A stretch of 37,109 bases of DNA. Source: Lysobacterales bacterium (lineage in GTDB: Bacteria > Pseudomonadota > Gammaproteobacteria > Xanthomonadales > Xanthomonadaceae). Below the pieces are notes generated by a model. It was not told the DNA's origin. It did no database searches and saw only the letters and a list, made by a program, of their open reading frames with translations. Each line of letters starts with the position of its first letter. Within the stretch, counting starts at the first letter, position 1. The stretch is from contig JADKCY010000022.1 in assembly GCA_016718605.1 (NCBI GenBank), positions 1 to 37,109 of the forward strand. The letters run 5' to 3'. Shown here piece by piece: positions 14,811-21,639 of the stretch. Both the position numbers and the translations under genes were made by a program.

Positions 14811-16183
14811 GGATTCCGGGCGCGAGCTGGGGCGACGTGACGCGGGACGGCCGCATCGTGGCCGCGTGCCCGGACGGCGACGGGTGGGCGCTGTGCCTGC
14901 TGCCCGAGCAGACGCCGCTCACGCGCTGTCCTGACCGCCTCATGTTCGTGCGCGTGGACACCGGGCCCGACGGCCGGCTGGCGGCGACCGCACAGGGGCA
15001 CCGCGACGGCGCCTGGTGGCTGTGGGTGGAGGGTCGGCCCTGGGTGCGGGTCGGGGACGTGGGCGGCGCGCACTGCGTGGAGATCGTCGGGACCGCGTGG
15101 GAGTGGCAGGTGTTCGGCCAGCTCACCGCGACGACGTATCGGGTGCTGACCGTGCTGGGGGACGGGCTGATCGGGTCGAGCTACGACGGGTCGATGCCGG
15201 CGACATCACAGGGGTTTGGAGACGCCTCCGCGAAGGGCTACCTGTGGCGCGATCCGGTCCTTCGGATCGGGGACGTGATGCAACCCGTGCCGGCGGGCGC
15301 GTGGCTCGTCGGGCAGCACAAGGACGACCCACCGCGCTGTGTGCTGGCGGATACCGCGGGGACCGTGGCACGCGTGGTGTACGAGGGGGAGTGCGAGTCG
15401 CCGCGTGCCGCCTGGGTGAACGGGGCACTCGTCGTCTACGGGATGGGCAACTACGAAGGGGTGGTCGAGCGAGGCGCGGTCAGTGACTTCCCGGTGTATC
15501 AGGCGCCTGTGGTGCCACCACCGGTGCCAGTCCCGCCGCCGGTCGTGACGCCACCAAGGCCAGAGGAGCCAAGTATGAGTGTGATGGAGACGTTGCAGAC
15601 GCTTCGCCGGGGCTATGGCGCCTCGATGAGCGACGACGAGTGCGTGGCGCTGTGCAATGCGGCCGCGTGGGCGCATCGTGGCGACCCGGAACAGTGGGGC
15701 CTGAGCTTCAAGGCGAGCGGGACGCACGGCGTGCGGCACGACGGGACGCCCTGCTGCCACGACGTGCTGGTGCGGAAGGACACGGGCGAGGAATACGACG
15801 TGCTGGCGGGCGCGGGGCCAGGCGGCGCCTCCACGCCGACGTGGGGGAAGACCGGCGGTAGGGCGCGTCCGGGGCGGGAGTGGGTGGCGCCGATCCAGCC
15901 GCTGGGGCTGGTGACGCCCGTGCCACCGCCGACGCCGGGCACATCGCCGACTCCGACGCCCGTGCCGCAACCCCCACCGGTGAGCACGCCGTGCCAGTAC
16001 GCGCCGGTGGACCTGTCGCTGGTGCTGGCCTCCCTGCAGGAGCTCCGGGCGAAGCAGGACGTCACGGATGCCCGGGTCGACGCCCTCCGTGAGCGCCTCG
16101 AGGCCATCAACGCCGAGATGCACGGGATGGTCGTCGGGCAGGTGAATGGGCTCCTGCAGGCGATTCAGGCGGTCCGGCGGTAA
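14807..16183 (+). CDS. Modular protein: propeller-like domain, Pro linkers, coiled coil
   Basis: The 458-residue protein starts at ATGA over the upstream stop. Residues 1-230 repeat short strand motifs (DGRIVAACPDGDGWALCLL, DGRLAATAQGHRDGAWWLWV), suggesting a beta-propeller. A Pro-rich linker (about 232-256) leads to a compact second domain (about 257-350) with CVALCNAAAW and TPCCHDVLV. A second Pro/Thr linker then leads to a C-terminal coiled coil (about 400-458) that may trimerise. The layout fits a tail-tip or host-surface binding protein. A strong internal start inside the first linker could give a shorter form. Confidence 0.68.
   Translation: MRIPGASWGDVTRDGRIVAACPDGDGWALCLLPEQTPLTRCPDRLMFVRVDTGPDGRLAATAQGHRDGAWWLWVEGRPWVRVGDVGGAHCVEIVGTAWEWQVFGQLTATTYRVLTVLGDGLIGSSYDGSMPATSQGFGDASAKGYLWRDPVLRIGDVMQPVPAGAWLVGQHKDDPPRCVLADTAGTVARVVYEGECESPRAAWVNGALVVYGMGNYEGVVERGAVSDFPVYQAPVVPPPVPVPPPVVTPPRPEEPSMSVMETLQTLRRGYGASMSDDECVALCNAAAWAHRGDPEQWGLSFKASGTHGVRHDGTPCCHDVLVRKDTGEEYDVLAGAGPGGASTPTWGKTGGRARPGREWVAPIQPLGLVTPVPPPTPGTSPTPTPVPQPPPVSTPCQYAPVDLSLVLASLQELRAKQDVTDARVDALRERLEAINAEMHGMVVGQVNGLLQAIQAVRR
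15562..15577 (+). promoter_or_regulatory. Internal ribosome-binding site and start
   Basis: AGAGGAG (15562-15568), a 6-nt spacer and ATG 15575 lie in frame inside the larger modular gene, exactly at the linker between its first and second domains. A protein from here would have 202 residues and hold domain 2 plus the coiled coil. The spacing is near ideal and better than at the upstream start. Use of the site is inferred. Confidence 0.5.
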
Positions 16184-16187
16184 GGGC

Positions 16188-16598
16188 ATGCGGCAGCGCC
16201 TGGCCTACACGGACGGGTGGAAGTACCGCACCGAGGAGGTGTTCTCGGTGCAGACACCGATCCGTGGCCGCGCCGTCAGCGAGGACTGGGCGCAGCTGAC
16301 CGAGTCCGGCGTGCTGGTGATTCCGGCGGGGTACAGCTGGGACGGCGCCTCGGGCCCGACGTGGGACTCGCCCTGCACGATGCGCGGCAGTGTGGTGCAT
16401 GACGTGCTGTACCAGATGCTGCGCGAGGGGCTGCTACCGCCAGGGTATCGCGGCATTGCGGATCTGGTGCTGTTCGACCTGATGGTCGAGGACGGCGCCA
16501 GCCGCGCGCGGGCGTGGATCTGGAAGGTCGGCCTGTCGTGGTTCGGGCCGCGAACGGGCGGGAACATCAAGCCGGTGCGCTACGCGCCGGAGGCGTAA
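16188..16598 (+). CDS. DUF1353-like phage protein
   Basis: The 136-residue protein starts at ATG 16188, four nt after the previous stop. It shows the DUF1353 pattern: VLVIPAGYSWDGASGPTWDS, then RGSVVHDVLYQMLREG with the conserved His, then ADLVLFDLMVEDGAS and a C-terminal WFGPR. Members are frequent in late phage operons and some prophages. The role is not established; association with lysis or cell-wall genes is only positional. There is no signal peptide. Confidence 0.75.
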   Translation: MRQRLAYTDGWKYRTEEVFSVQTPIRGRAVSEDWAQLTESGVLVIPAGYSWDGASGPTWDSPCTMRGSVVHDVLYQMLREGLLPPGYRGIADLVLFDLMVEDGASRARAWIWKVGLSWFGPRTGGNIKPVRYAPEA

Positions 16599-16633
16599 CA
16601 CGACGCAACACCACGTCACGAGGAGAACGAAAG

Positions 16634-17068
16634 ATGGCATCAGGACTCGCCAACACCTTTGAGAACGACCTCGCCAAGCTGATCTTCCAGGCGACGGCGA
16701 TCGCGAACATCGCGGACAACGCCGCGGCGTCGCCGCTCACGAACCTGCAGTTCAGCCTGCACTCGGCCGACATCGGCGAGACGGGCGACCAGACCACCAA
16801 CGAGATCGCCTACACCAGCTACGCCCGCGTGGCCGTGGCGCGCACGTCGGGCGGCTTCACCGTCACGGCCAACAGCGTGAGCCCGGTGGCCAACGTCGAC
16901 TTCCCGGCCGGGACCGGCGGCACGGGCACGGCCACCGACTTCGGCGTTGGCACCGCGGCCACGCTTGCGGGCAAGGTGCTGTTCTACGGCGACATCACCC
17001 CGTCGATCACCTGCGGCAACGGCGTCACGCCGCGGCTCACGACGGCCACCGCGATGACCATCGACTGA
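16634..17068 (+). CDS. Gp80-like phage tail fibre protein
   Basis: The 144-residue protein has an AGGAGAA ribosome-binding site upstream of ATG 16634. It matches a widespread phage family annotated as tail fibre or Gp80-like: an N-terminal helix (LAKLIFQATAIANIADN), LTNLQFSLHSADIGETGDQTTNE, YTSYARVAVARTSGGFTV, then FPAGTGG. These proteins are short and beta-rich and likely decorate the tail tip or fibre. The three following genes also appear to be tail-tip associated. Confidence 0.75.
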   Translation: MASGLANTFENDLAKLIFQATAIANIADNAAASPLTNLQFSLHSADIGETGDQTTNEIAYTSYARVAVARTSGGFTVTANSVSPVANVDFPAGTGGTGTATDFGVGTAATLAGKVLFYGDITPSITCGNGVTPRLTTATAMTID

Positions 17069-17382
17069 TGGACGCGTTCACCGCCCGTCTTCGTGGGGCG
17101 CCGACGCTGGCCGTGCGCATGGCGCTCGATGCGGTGCGGACGCTCACGGGTGCGTTGCGCATTCGCGCCGCTGAGCGTGCCGGCCTGGCGCGTCCCGCCG
17201 TGCTGCGTGCGGCCGACCGCCGCATCGCGGAGTTGCGTGGCGAGGACGCGCCCGCGCCCGTGCAGCTCGTGGCGGAGGGGCGTGGCGTCGATGCCGACGA
17301 GCGCGCCTGGGAAGCGGCCCGCGCGCCGCAGACACGTATCGTGGAGGCCGTCGGCCGAGGCCGATGGGCGAGGAGACTGTAG
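17068..17382 (+). CDS. Small Arg/Ala-rich helical protein
   Basis: The 104-residue protein starts in a TGATG overlap with the preceding gene and stops 3 nt before the next, so it fills the gap exactly. It is very rich in Ala and Arg (ALRIRAAERAGLARPAVLRAADRR) and probably mostly helical. There is no motif, signal or membrane segment. High-GC sequence makes other frames open too, so it rests mainly on the tight overlaps. Confidence 0.5.
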   Translation: MDAFTARLRGAPTLAVRMALDAVRTLTGALRIRAAERAGLARPAVLRAADRRIAELRGEDAPAPVQLVAEGRGVDADERAWEAARAPQTRIVEAVGRGRWARRL

Positions 17383-17385
17383 ACC

Positions 17386-17874
17386 ATGGCACTGACGCTC
17401 CAGCAGCAGCAGACCCTGAAGACCTACATCCTGAGCGTGCCGGAACTAGCCGCGCAGCCCATGAACAGCGACGGCGCCGATGCGATCGCGACGGCGATCA
17501 GACAGCCCGCCGTGCCCGCGTTCACCGTCTGGAAGACGAACGTGTCCGTGGACGAGATCATGCGCAACGGCATGAACTGGACGCTCGTGGATGGGATCAC
17601 CGTCGGAAAAGCCAGGATCTGGGAGTGGATGAGCCGACTCGGCACGATCGACGTGTCCAAGCTGAACATCCGCGCCGGGATCGACGAGGCGTGGAAGGGT
17701 ATCGGGACGGACATGGTGACGCAGCGGGCCAACATCTACACGCACTGCAAGCGAGACGCGACGATCACCGAGAAGCTCTTCGCCACGGGCACTGGCACGG
17801 TCGCCAGCCCTGCGACGATGGGCTTTGAAGGGTCGCTCTCGTGGCAGGACGTTGAAGCGGCGAGGGCCGTGTAA
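17386..17874 (+). CDS. Conserved phage structural-region protein
   Basis: The 162-residue protein follows a recurring phage pattern: a start of the ALTLQQQQTLKTYILSVPEL type, PAVPAFTVWKTNVSVDEI, a middle helical region, then ATITEKLFATGTGTVASPATMGFEG and a final LSWQDVEAARA. Proteins with this layout are common in phage tail regions but have no demonstrated role. A GAGGAGA site lies upstream of the ATG. It overlaps the next gene by one base (TAATG). Confidence 0.65.
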   Translation: MALTLQQQQTLKTYILSVPELAAQPMNSDGADAIATAIRQPAVPAFTVWKTNVSVDEIMRNGMNWTLVDGITVGKARIWEWMSRLGTIDVSKLNIRAGIDEAWKGIGTDMVTQRANIYTHCKRDATITEKLFATGTGTVASPATMGFEGSLSWQDVEAARAV

Positions 17875-18395
17875 TGGCTGCCGGGGATCTCAAGACCCAG
17901 TATGCCGCGTCGTCGAACCTCACGGTCACGGCGCTCAACTCACTGGCCGCGTCTTCGACGTGGGTGGCGGGCTGGCAGTCGGACGTGATCGACAACAGCA
18001 CGAACAAGTACGGCACCTACGAACTCAAGGGCCTCATCACCGCTGGCGCGACGGGCGCACAGGTGGGGATCATCGAGATCTGGGTCATCCGGATGATCGA
18101 CGACACAAACTGGCCGGACGTGTTCACGGGGGCCGGACAGGCGGCGAAGACCGTCACGAGCCGCAACGTGCTGTATTCGTGTGGCGTGCTCGTGAAGGCC
18201 ATCCCGACGGACGCTGTGGCCAGCCGCGCCTATCCGTTCAATGTGCCCGACATCGCGAGTTACTTCGGCGGCGCCATGCCAGAGAAGTGCCTCGTGTGGA
18301 TCACGCACACCGCGCAGAGCACGACGAACACCCTCGCGGCGAGCGGTCAGCAGGTCACGACCAAGGGCATCTACGGGAACGTGGCGCAGGCCTAA
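17874..18395 (+). CDS. Beta-rich tail-region protein
   Basis: The 173-residue protein begins at the ATG of a TAATG overlap. It is rich in Thr, Ala, Val and Ile with strand-like stretches (YELKGLITAGATGAQVGIIEIW, EKCLVWITHTAQSTTNTLAA) and shows no signal peptide. The pattern fits a small jelly-roll or tail accessory protein. It is encoded between the preceding conserved phage protein and the lectin-like repeat protein, so a structural role at the tail tip is likely. The family is not recognised. Confidence 0.6.
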   Translation: MAAGDLKTQYAASSNLTVTALNSLAASSTWVAGWQSDVIDNSTNKYGTYELKGLITAGATGAQVGIIEIWVIRMIDDTNWPDVFTGAGQAAKTVTSRNVLYSCGVLVKAIPTDAVASRAYPFNVPDIASYFGGAMPEKCLVWITHTAQSTTNTLAASGQQVTTKGIYGNVAQA

Positions 18396-18401
18396 TCGTC
18401 G

Positions 18402-20018
18402 ATGCTGATCCTCACCTCACGCACCCCGTGGCGGCGGCGGCCGAGTGGGCTGGTCGAGATTGATCGGAGCAGTCCGCTCGCCACCCGGCTAATCGACTCA
18501 TATCGTGTCGTTGCCGGACCGAAGCGCGTCTCATCGCTCACGCGTTCTGCGTGGACCATCGGCACAGCGCATACCGTTGGCGAAGATGCCACGCTTGGGA
18601 CGGTTATACAGTCGGCGTTTTCGTACGCGGATCAATACACGTCCGTGCCGACAGCCGTTGACGCGCATTCCGTGGCGTTTTGGGTCGCGAATCGTGTTGG
18701 GTCAGCGCAGGACGGGGCGCGCGTGGCCTCGTGGAACAACTCGCCATCGAACTATCAAAACACGTTCGTCATCGATGTTGCCGCAGGAAATCTCATTCAG
18801 GCGTGGTCATACGGGAGCGCTGATTATCTCGTTGCACCCGGTGTGTGTATCGCTCCATCCGCACTGACAACTGCGCCGCAGTTGGTGACCGTGACGGTGT
18901 CGGCGTCAACGATGACGCTCTACATCAATGGCCTGTCTGTTGATGCCGCAACACTCGCCTCGTCGTTGTCAATGCCAACGGCGGCTGTGCTGGCACTGTC
19001 TGGTAACTATCGTGACGGCAACAGCCCATGCACGCTGGATATGGGCGATGTGTCCGTTTGGTCGCGCGCCATCTCGGCCGCCGAAGCCTGGCAACTCTAC
19101 GATCCCTCCACCCGCTGGTCCCTCTACGCCCCCCTCGTGCGGCGGGTGTACGTGGATCTGGGGGGTGGGGGAACAACGGACGCGTCAGGGACCAGCGCTT
19201 CAACGAGCTCGGCGAGTGGCGTTGGCGCGGCGACCGCTGCAGCCGTCGGCACAATTGCGGCTCTGGCGTCGGCGGCGGCTATCGCCATCGCGATCGTGTC
19301 GTCGGTCGGCACGGTCGCATCGACCAGCACCGCGGCTGGCACCGCGTCGAGTATCGCCGCGAGTGTTGGCACTGCCGCGGCAGTCGCGAGCGCGAGCGGC
19401 ACCGCCAGGGCCACCAGCGCGGCGGAGGGCACGTGTGCTTCTGTCTGGGCCGCGTCAGGCACTGCGAGTGCCACGACCGCAGCGGTCGGCACGAGCGCCT
19501 CGACCTCGACAGCCGCGGGCACTGCCAGCGCCACCGGTGCATCTGTTGGCACCGCGACGTCGGTTTGGTCGGCGAGCGGTGAAGGAGCCATCGTCGGCGA
19601 TACCTCTGCGGCAGGCACGGCAGCGGCGACGAGCGCGGCCACCGGTGTCGGCACCTCCACGGCAAGTAGTGTCGGCACCAGCACGGCCCCCACGACGGCG
19701 ACGGGCACGGCAGCAGCTACATCAACCTCGGTCGGCACCGCCACAGCCACGAGCACAGCGACCGGCGTCGGGGAGACTGTCACGGGTGACGGGACGGCCG
19801 TCGGCACCGCCACAGCCACGAGCGCAGCCACCGGTGTCGGCGCCTCCACCGCGACGGCGGCCGGCACCGCGGCGGCGATCACGAGCGCGTCGGGCGTCGG
19901 CATGGATGCCGAGCTCGCGGTGCTCATGCGGCGGCTGGCCACGACCCCCGCAAGCCGCGCACGCACGACGACCCCCGCAAGCCGCGCCCGCACGGCGACC
20001 CCAGCATCGGAGAACTGA
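18402..20018 (+). CDS. Lectin-like tail protein with Ala/Thr decapeptide repeats
   Basis: The 538-residue protein has two parts. Residues 1-253 look like a concanavalin A/LamG-like beta-sandwich: SVAFWVANRVGSAQDGARVASW, VTVTVSASTMTLYINGLSVDA and MGDVSVWSRAISAAEAWQLY, the typical LamG ending. Residues about 260-500 are about 20 imperfect decapeptides starting with Gly-Thr and otherwise built of Ala, Ser, Thr and Val. The last 40 residues are basic with a TTPASRAR repeat. The N-terminal part probably binds host glycan; the repeat region may be a flexible or fibrous spacer, prone to length changes by slippage. Confidence 0.7.
   Translation: MLILTSRTPWRRRPSGLVEIDRSSPLATRLIDSYRVVAGPKRVSSLTRSAWTIGTAHTVGEDATLGTVIQSAFSYADQYTSVPTAVDAHSVAFWVANRVGSAQDGARVASWNNSPSNYQNTFVIDVAAGNLIQAWSYGSADYLVAPGVCIAPSALTTAPQLVTVTVSASTMTLYINGLSVDAATLASSLSMPTAAVLALSGNYRDGNSPCTLDMGDVSVWSRAISAAEAWQLYDPSTRWSLYAPLVRRVYVDLGGGGTTDASGTSASTSSASGVGAATAAAVGTIAALASAAAIAIAIVSSVGTVASTSTAAGTASSIAASVGTAAAVASASGTARATSAAEGTCASVWAASGTASATTAAVGTSASTSTAAGTASATGASVGTATSVWSASGEGAIVGDTSAAGTAAATSAATGVGTSTASSVGTSTAPTTATGTAAATSTSVGTATATSTATGVGETVTGDGTAVGTATATSAATGVGASTATAAGTAAAITSASGVGMDAELAVLMRRLATTPASRARTTTPASRARTATPASEN
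19180..19905 (+). repeat. Degenerate 30-bp coding repeat (Gly-Thr + 8)
   Basis: Encodes tandem units such as GTVASTSTAA, GTASSIAASV, GTARATSAAE and GTSASTSTAA. Most are 10 residues (30 bp), with occasional 8- or 12-residue units. GGCAC (Gly-Thr) recurs at the unit start. The units vary too much in sequence for CRISPR, and there are no fixed repeats with unique spacers. The repeat gives long spurious ORFs in other frames on both strands. Confidence 0.75.
19941..19987 (+). repeat. Two 20-bp direct repeats at the gene 3' end
   Basis: The same 20 bases, ACGACCCCCG followed by CAAGCCGCGC, occur at 19941-19960 and 19968-19987, a 27-bp period. They encode TTPASRAR repeats, and a partial third copy encodes ATPASEN at the C-terminus. 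This looks like a recent in-frame duplication at the basic tail of the lectin-like protein. Confidence 0.8.
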
Positions 20019-20022
20019 CGAC

Positions 20023-20340
20023 ATGGCCACAAAGCACGCACTGAGCATCTATCGAGGCGAGGACGTCACGATCCCGTGGGACGTCGACGAGGACATCACA
20101 GGGTGGACGCTGGCACTCGTCATGTCCGACCAGGTGATGGACGCGACGCCAACCCTGACGGTGGCGGCGACGGTCACGACGGCGGCGACGGGCCTGTGCG
20201 AGGTCGTGCTGACGGCGGCGCAAACCGCGGCGCTGGCGTCACGGGTCTACCAGTCCGAGTTGTGCAGGACGAACGCGGGCGCGCTCAACGTGCTGTCACA
20301 GGGCACCATCGCCGTGCTGCCACGGGTGGGCGTCGCGTAG
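20023..20340 (+). CDS. Small BppU-like / Ig-like tail protein
   Basis: The 105-residue protein starts at ATG 20023; the much longer in-frame ORF upstream is the shadow of the repeat gene. The sequence (HALSIYRGEDVTIPWDVDED, ITGWTLALVMSDQV, LCEVVLTAAQTAALASRVYQSEL) is the compact beta-sandwich often encoded last in tail operons, resembling the N-terminal domain of baseplate upper proteins. A terminator-like hairpin begins at its stop codon, marking the end of the late operon. Confidence 0.65.
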   Translation: MATKHALSIYRGEDVTIPWDVDEDITGWTLALVMSDQVMDATPTLTVAATVTTAATGLCEVVLTAAQTAALASRVYQSELCRTNAGALNVLSQGTIAVLPRVGVA

Positions 20341-20358
20341 CGGAGTCCCTCCGCTTTT
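20340..20358 (+). terminator. Late operon terminator
   Basis: GCGGAG (20340-20345) pairs with CTCCGC (20349-20354) around the 3-nt loop TCC, followed directly by TTTT. A short GC-rich stem with a T-run at the end of the late genes fits intrinsic termination, and it overlaps the last base of the stop codon. Confidence 0.6.
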
Positions 20359-20427
20359 CCCTCCACCCGCCCATCGGGCAGGCGGCAAGTGGTGCAGCGA
20401 TGGCTCTTGCGGCTTGGCCGCGCTCAC

Positions 20428-20482
20428 CTCAGGAGCTAGTTCTGGCAACCGAGTGGGGGTTCGAGTCCCCCCTTCCGCACCA
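20428..20482 (+). other. attP core: 3' part of a tRNA-Leu(CAG) gene
   Basis: The 55 bases read as the 3' part of a class II tRNA: anticodon loop CTCAGGA (anticodon CAG, U33 and G37 present), 3' anticodon stem GCTAG, variable arm, and T-stem GGGGG/CCCCC around TTCGAGT. Acceptor strand CTTCCGC, discriminator A and CCA follow. Nothing upstream can form the 5' half: neither GCGGAAG nor CTAGC is at the expected place. Temperate phages often carry exactly this fragment so that integration restores the host tRNA. With the integrase remnant next to it, this is very likely the attachment core. Confidence 0.82.
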
Positions 20483-20505
20483 ACAGAATCACTGAGCAAA
20501 TCTGA

Positions 20506-20533
20506 CGAAAACCGGCGCCGCTTCCGGTTTTCG
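20506..20533. terminator. Bidirectional terminator-like hairpin beside attP
   Basis: CGAAAACCGG (20506-20515) pairs perfectly with CCGGTTTTCG (20524-20533) around an 8-nt loop. The TTTT/AAAA within the stem gives a partial T-tract on either strand, so it can stop late transcripts from the left and minus-strand transcripts from the integrase side. It might also be a protein-binding site of the attachment region. Confidence 0.55.
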
Positions 20534-20691
20534 ACGCGTCGTCGCGGGGCCCGACCACCGTGCCGGACGTGCGCATTCGTGCGCATGACGCAACGAGTGT
20601 GCCGACGAGAGTCCCTCCGAAAGTCCCTCCAGTGACCAGATAGGGGCAGAGGGTATCGCGGGTGTCAGGGGTATCAGGCCGATCATCCCGA

Positions 20692-21132
20692 TCACGCCTT
20701 TCGCCGTCGCGCGCCGGGCTCCACGCGCGTCGCCGCGCGCCGGCCGCGGGCCGTGACCAGGTCGCCGATCTGGACGACGTTCGCCAGGCGCTCGAGCGTC
20801 GGCCGCTGGTGCACGGGCCGGAGGTGGGTGTAGCGCTGCGTCGTCGCGATGTCGGCGTGCCCGAGCGCCTCGGCCCGGGCCTTCTCCGGCTCACCGAGCT
20901 CGGCCAGCATCGTCGCCATGGAGTGCCGGATCGTGTGGAAGGTGCCACATCTCGCGCTTCGCGTGTTCCCGCCATTCGTCCCGGTCCTCTGTGATCCGCT
21001 CAATCGGCTGCGCGTGGCTTCGGAGACGTACATCTCCTCGTCGTCGAAGACATCGAACGACTCATCGCGCCTGACGATCACATGCGGCACCCGCCCGCGG
21101 AACCAGGCAACCATGCCCGCGAACAGCGACAC
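20692..21132 (-). pseudogene. Tyrosine integrase, C-terminal remnant
   Basis: The last 85 residues of this 146-residue ORF are the C-terminal catalytic end of a tyrosine recombinase: FHTIRH with the H-x-x-R pair (66 and 69), LGHADIATTQRYTHL with His92 and the nucleophile Tyr101, then a basic tail. The N-terminal SAM-like domain and first catalytic Arg are missing. Residues 1-60 instead read as part of a small membrane protein (FAGMVAWF) and unrelated sequence. A full integrase is normally 350-400 aa, so the gene is truncated near 20.95 kb. As it stands it should not be active alone. Confidence 0.7.
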
Positions 21133-21171
21133 TCATCCGCACGCCACGACGGTCCAGACGACGTACCTCAT
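21004..21171 (-). pseudogene. Small membrane protein interrupted by in-frame TGA
   Basis: On the minus strand GGAGG, 4 nt and ATG (21171) start MRYVVWTVVACG, then TGA (21135-21133). The same frame continues with GTG: a second hydrophobic stretch (SLFAGMVAWF) and a charged region (VIVRRDESFDVFDDEEMYVSEATR). Removing the stop would give one natural two-part membrane protein. A different frame just beyond reads ERITEDRDEWREHAKREMW, also protein-like. The simplest reading is a nonsense mutation plus a later frameshift; a restart at GTG 21132 is possible. Confidence 0.45.
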
Positions 21172-21235
21172 GCTGCCTCCTAGTCTCCGATGCGTTTCTG
21201 ATCACCCTGTCGATCGTTTCTTCGTCGCAGCTCAC
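21062..21235 (-). CDS. Doubtful small ORF after cREC gene
   Basis: GTG 21235 overlaps the cREC stop (GTGA), like the other links of this operon. The first 22 residues (SCDEETIDRVIRNASETRRQ) look like a natural helical protein, but the rest overlaps the interrupted membrane gene in another frame and is Arg-rich. It may be a short gene whose end is damaged. No function is proposed. Confidence 0.25.
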   Translation of the reverse strand: MSCDEETIDRVIRNASETRRQHEVRRLDRRGVRMSVAVRGHGCLVPRAGAACDRQAR

Positions 21236-21639
21236 CAGACGCCACCGCGGCGACGCGTCTCGCGTTCGATCGCCAACCGCATGCGCGCGGCGCCGACAGG
21301 ATTCGCTGAATGCACGACCGGCTGCGACTTCGGCCAGTGCCCGGTTTCCTCCATCCAGCACACCAGCTCGTACCCGGTTCCGTTGTGCGGGCACGAACAG
21401 TAGCTGGCGCACCCTTCATTGCGGAGCAACTCCGCGCGGACGACGGCGATCTGCCCACGGTCGGTTCCGGTCAGCGTGTCCATGCACTCGCCGCAGAGAC
21501 CGAGATCATGGTCGAGACTCGCCTGGTCCACCAGGCCCGCCTCGAGCAGCGCCTTCGCGTCGGCGACGGTCTTCGCCCACTCCCACCCCAGCGCACCGTG
21601 CCGCCACGGCTCGCGCACGTCATCAAGCCACAGATTCAC
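21232..21639 (-). CDS. Cyclic-phosphate processing receiver (cREC) domain protein
   Basis: The 135-residue protein starts with GTG 21639, overlapping the upstream stop (GTGA); a longer frame to 21750 is less likely. It has the cREC layout: VNLWLDDVREPW with the Asp pair at about 6-7, a helix (TVADAKALLEAGL), QASLDHDLGLCGECMD, YELVCWMEETGHWP, and the final VVHSANPVGAARMRLAI. The family is predicted from genome context to act on cyclic phosphate ends of RNA or nucleotides. Two extra CxC/CxxC-type Cys pairs (CGEC, CSC) are unusual. It lies directly after a phosphoesterase gene. Confidence 0.75.
   Translation of the reverse strand: MNLWLDDVREPWRHGALGWEWAKTVADAKALLEAGLVDQASLDHDLGLCGECMDTLTGTDRGQIAVVRAELLRNEGCASYCSCPHNGTGYELVCWMEETGHWPKSQPVVHSANPVGAARMRLAIERETRRRGGVW

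Larger units (their letters stand above)
20344..20630 (+). other. Candidate attP region with AGTCCCTCC direct repeats
   Basis: The nonamer AGTCCCTCC occurs at 20344-20352, 20610-20618 and 20622-20630, on both sides of the tRNA-derived core. Repeats flanking a core are what arm-type integrase sites look like in tyrosine-integrase phages. A tandem pair GTGCGCAT (20569-20576 and 20579-20586) is also present. The first copy is partly inside the terminator hairpin, so a dual role or chance is possible. Integrase binding is inferred. Confidence 0.45.

Noticed and set aside
19180..19905. Possible CRISPR-like array
   Set aside because: The units are degenerate, contiguous, in frame and lack fixed repeats with unique spacers; no cas genes.
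18928..20022. Long upstream extension of the small BppU-like gene
   Set aside because: It is the alternate-frame reading of the lectin/repeat gene (Arg/Pro-rich); ATG 20023 is the natural start.
19124..20041. Minus-strand ORF opposite the repeat region
   Set aside because: Ala/Val/Pro periodicity mirrors the decapeptide repeat; it is a shadow.
20390..20482. Complete tRNA gene
   Set aside because: Only the 3' part folds. No matching acceptor, D-arm or 5' anticodon stem exists upstream, so it is an att fragment.
20436..20975. Minus-strand ORF (179 aa) overlapping integrase and att site
   Set aside because: Out of frame with the integrase motifs and reads antisense through the tRNA fragment, giving a GGLEPP-type end typical of tRNA shadows.
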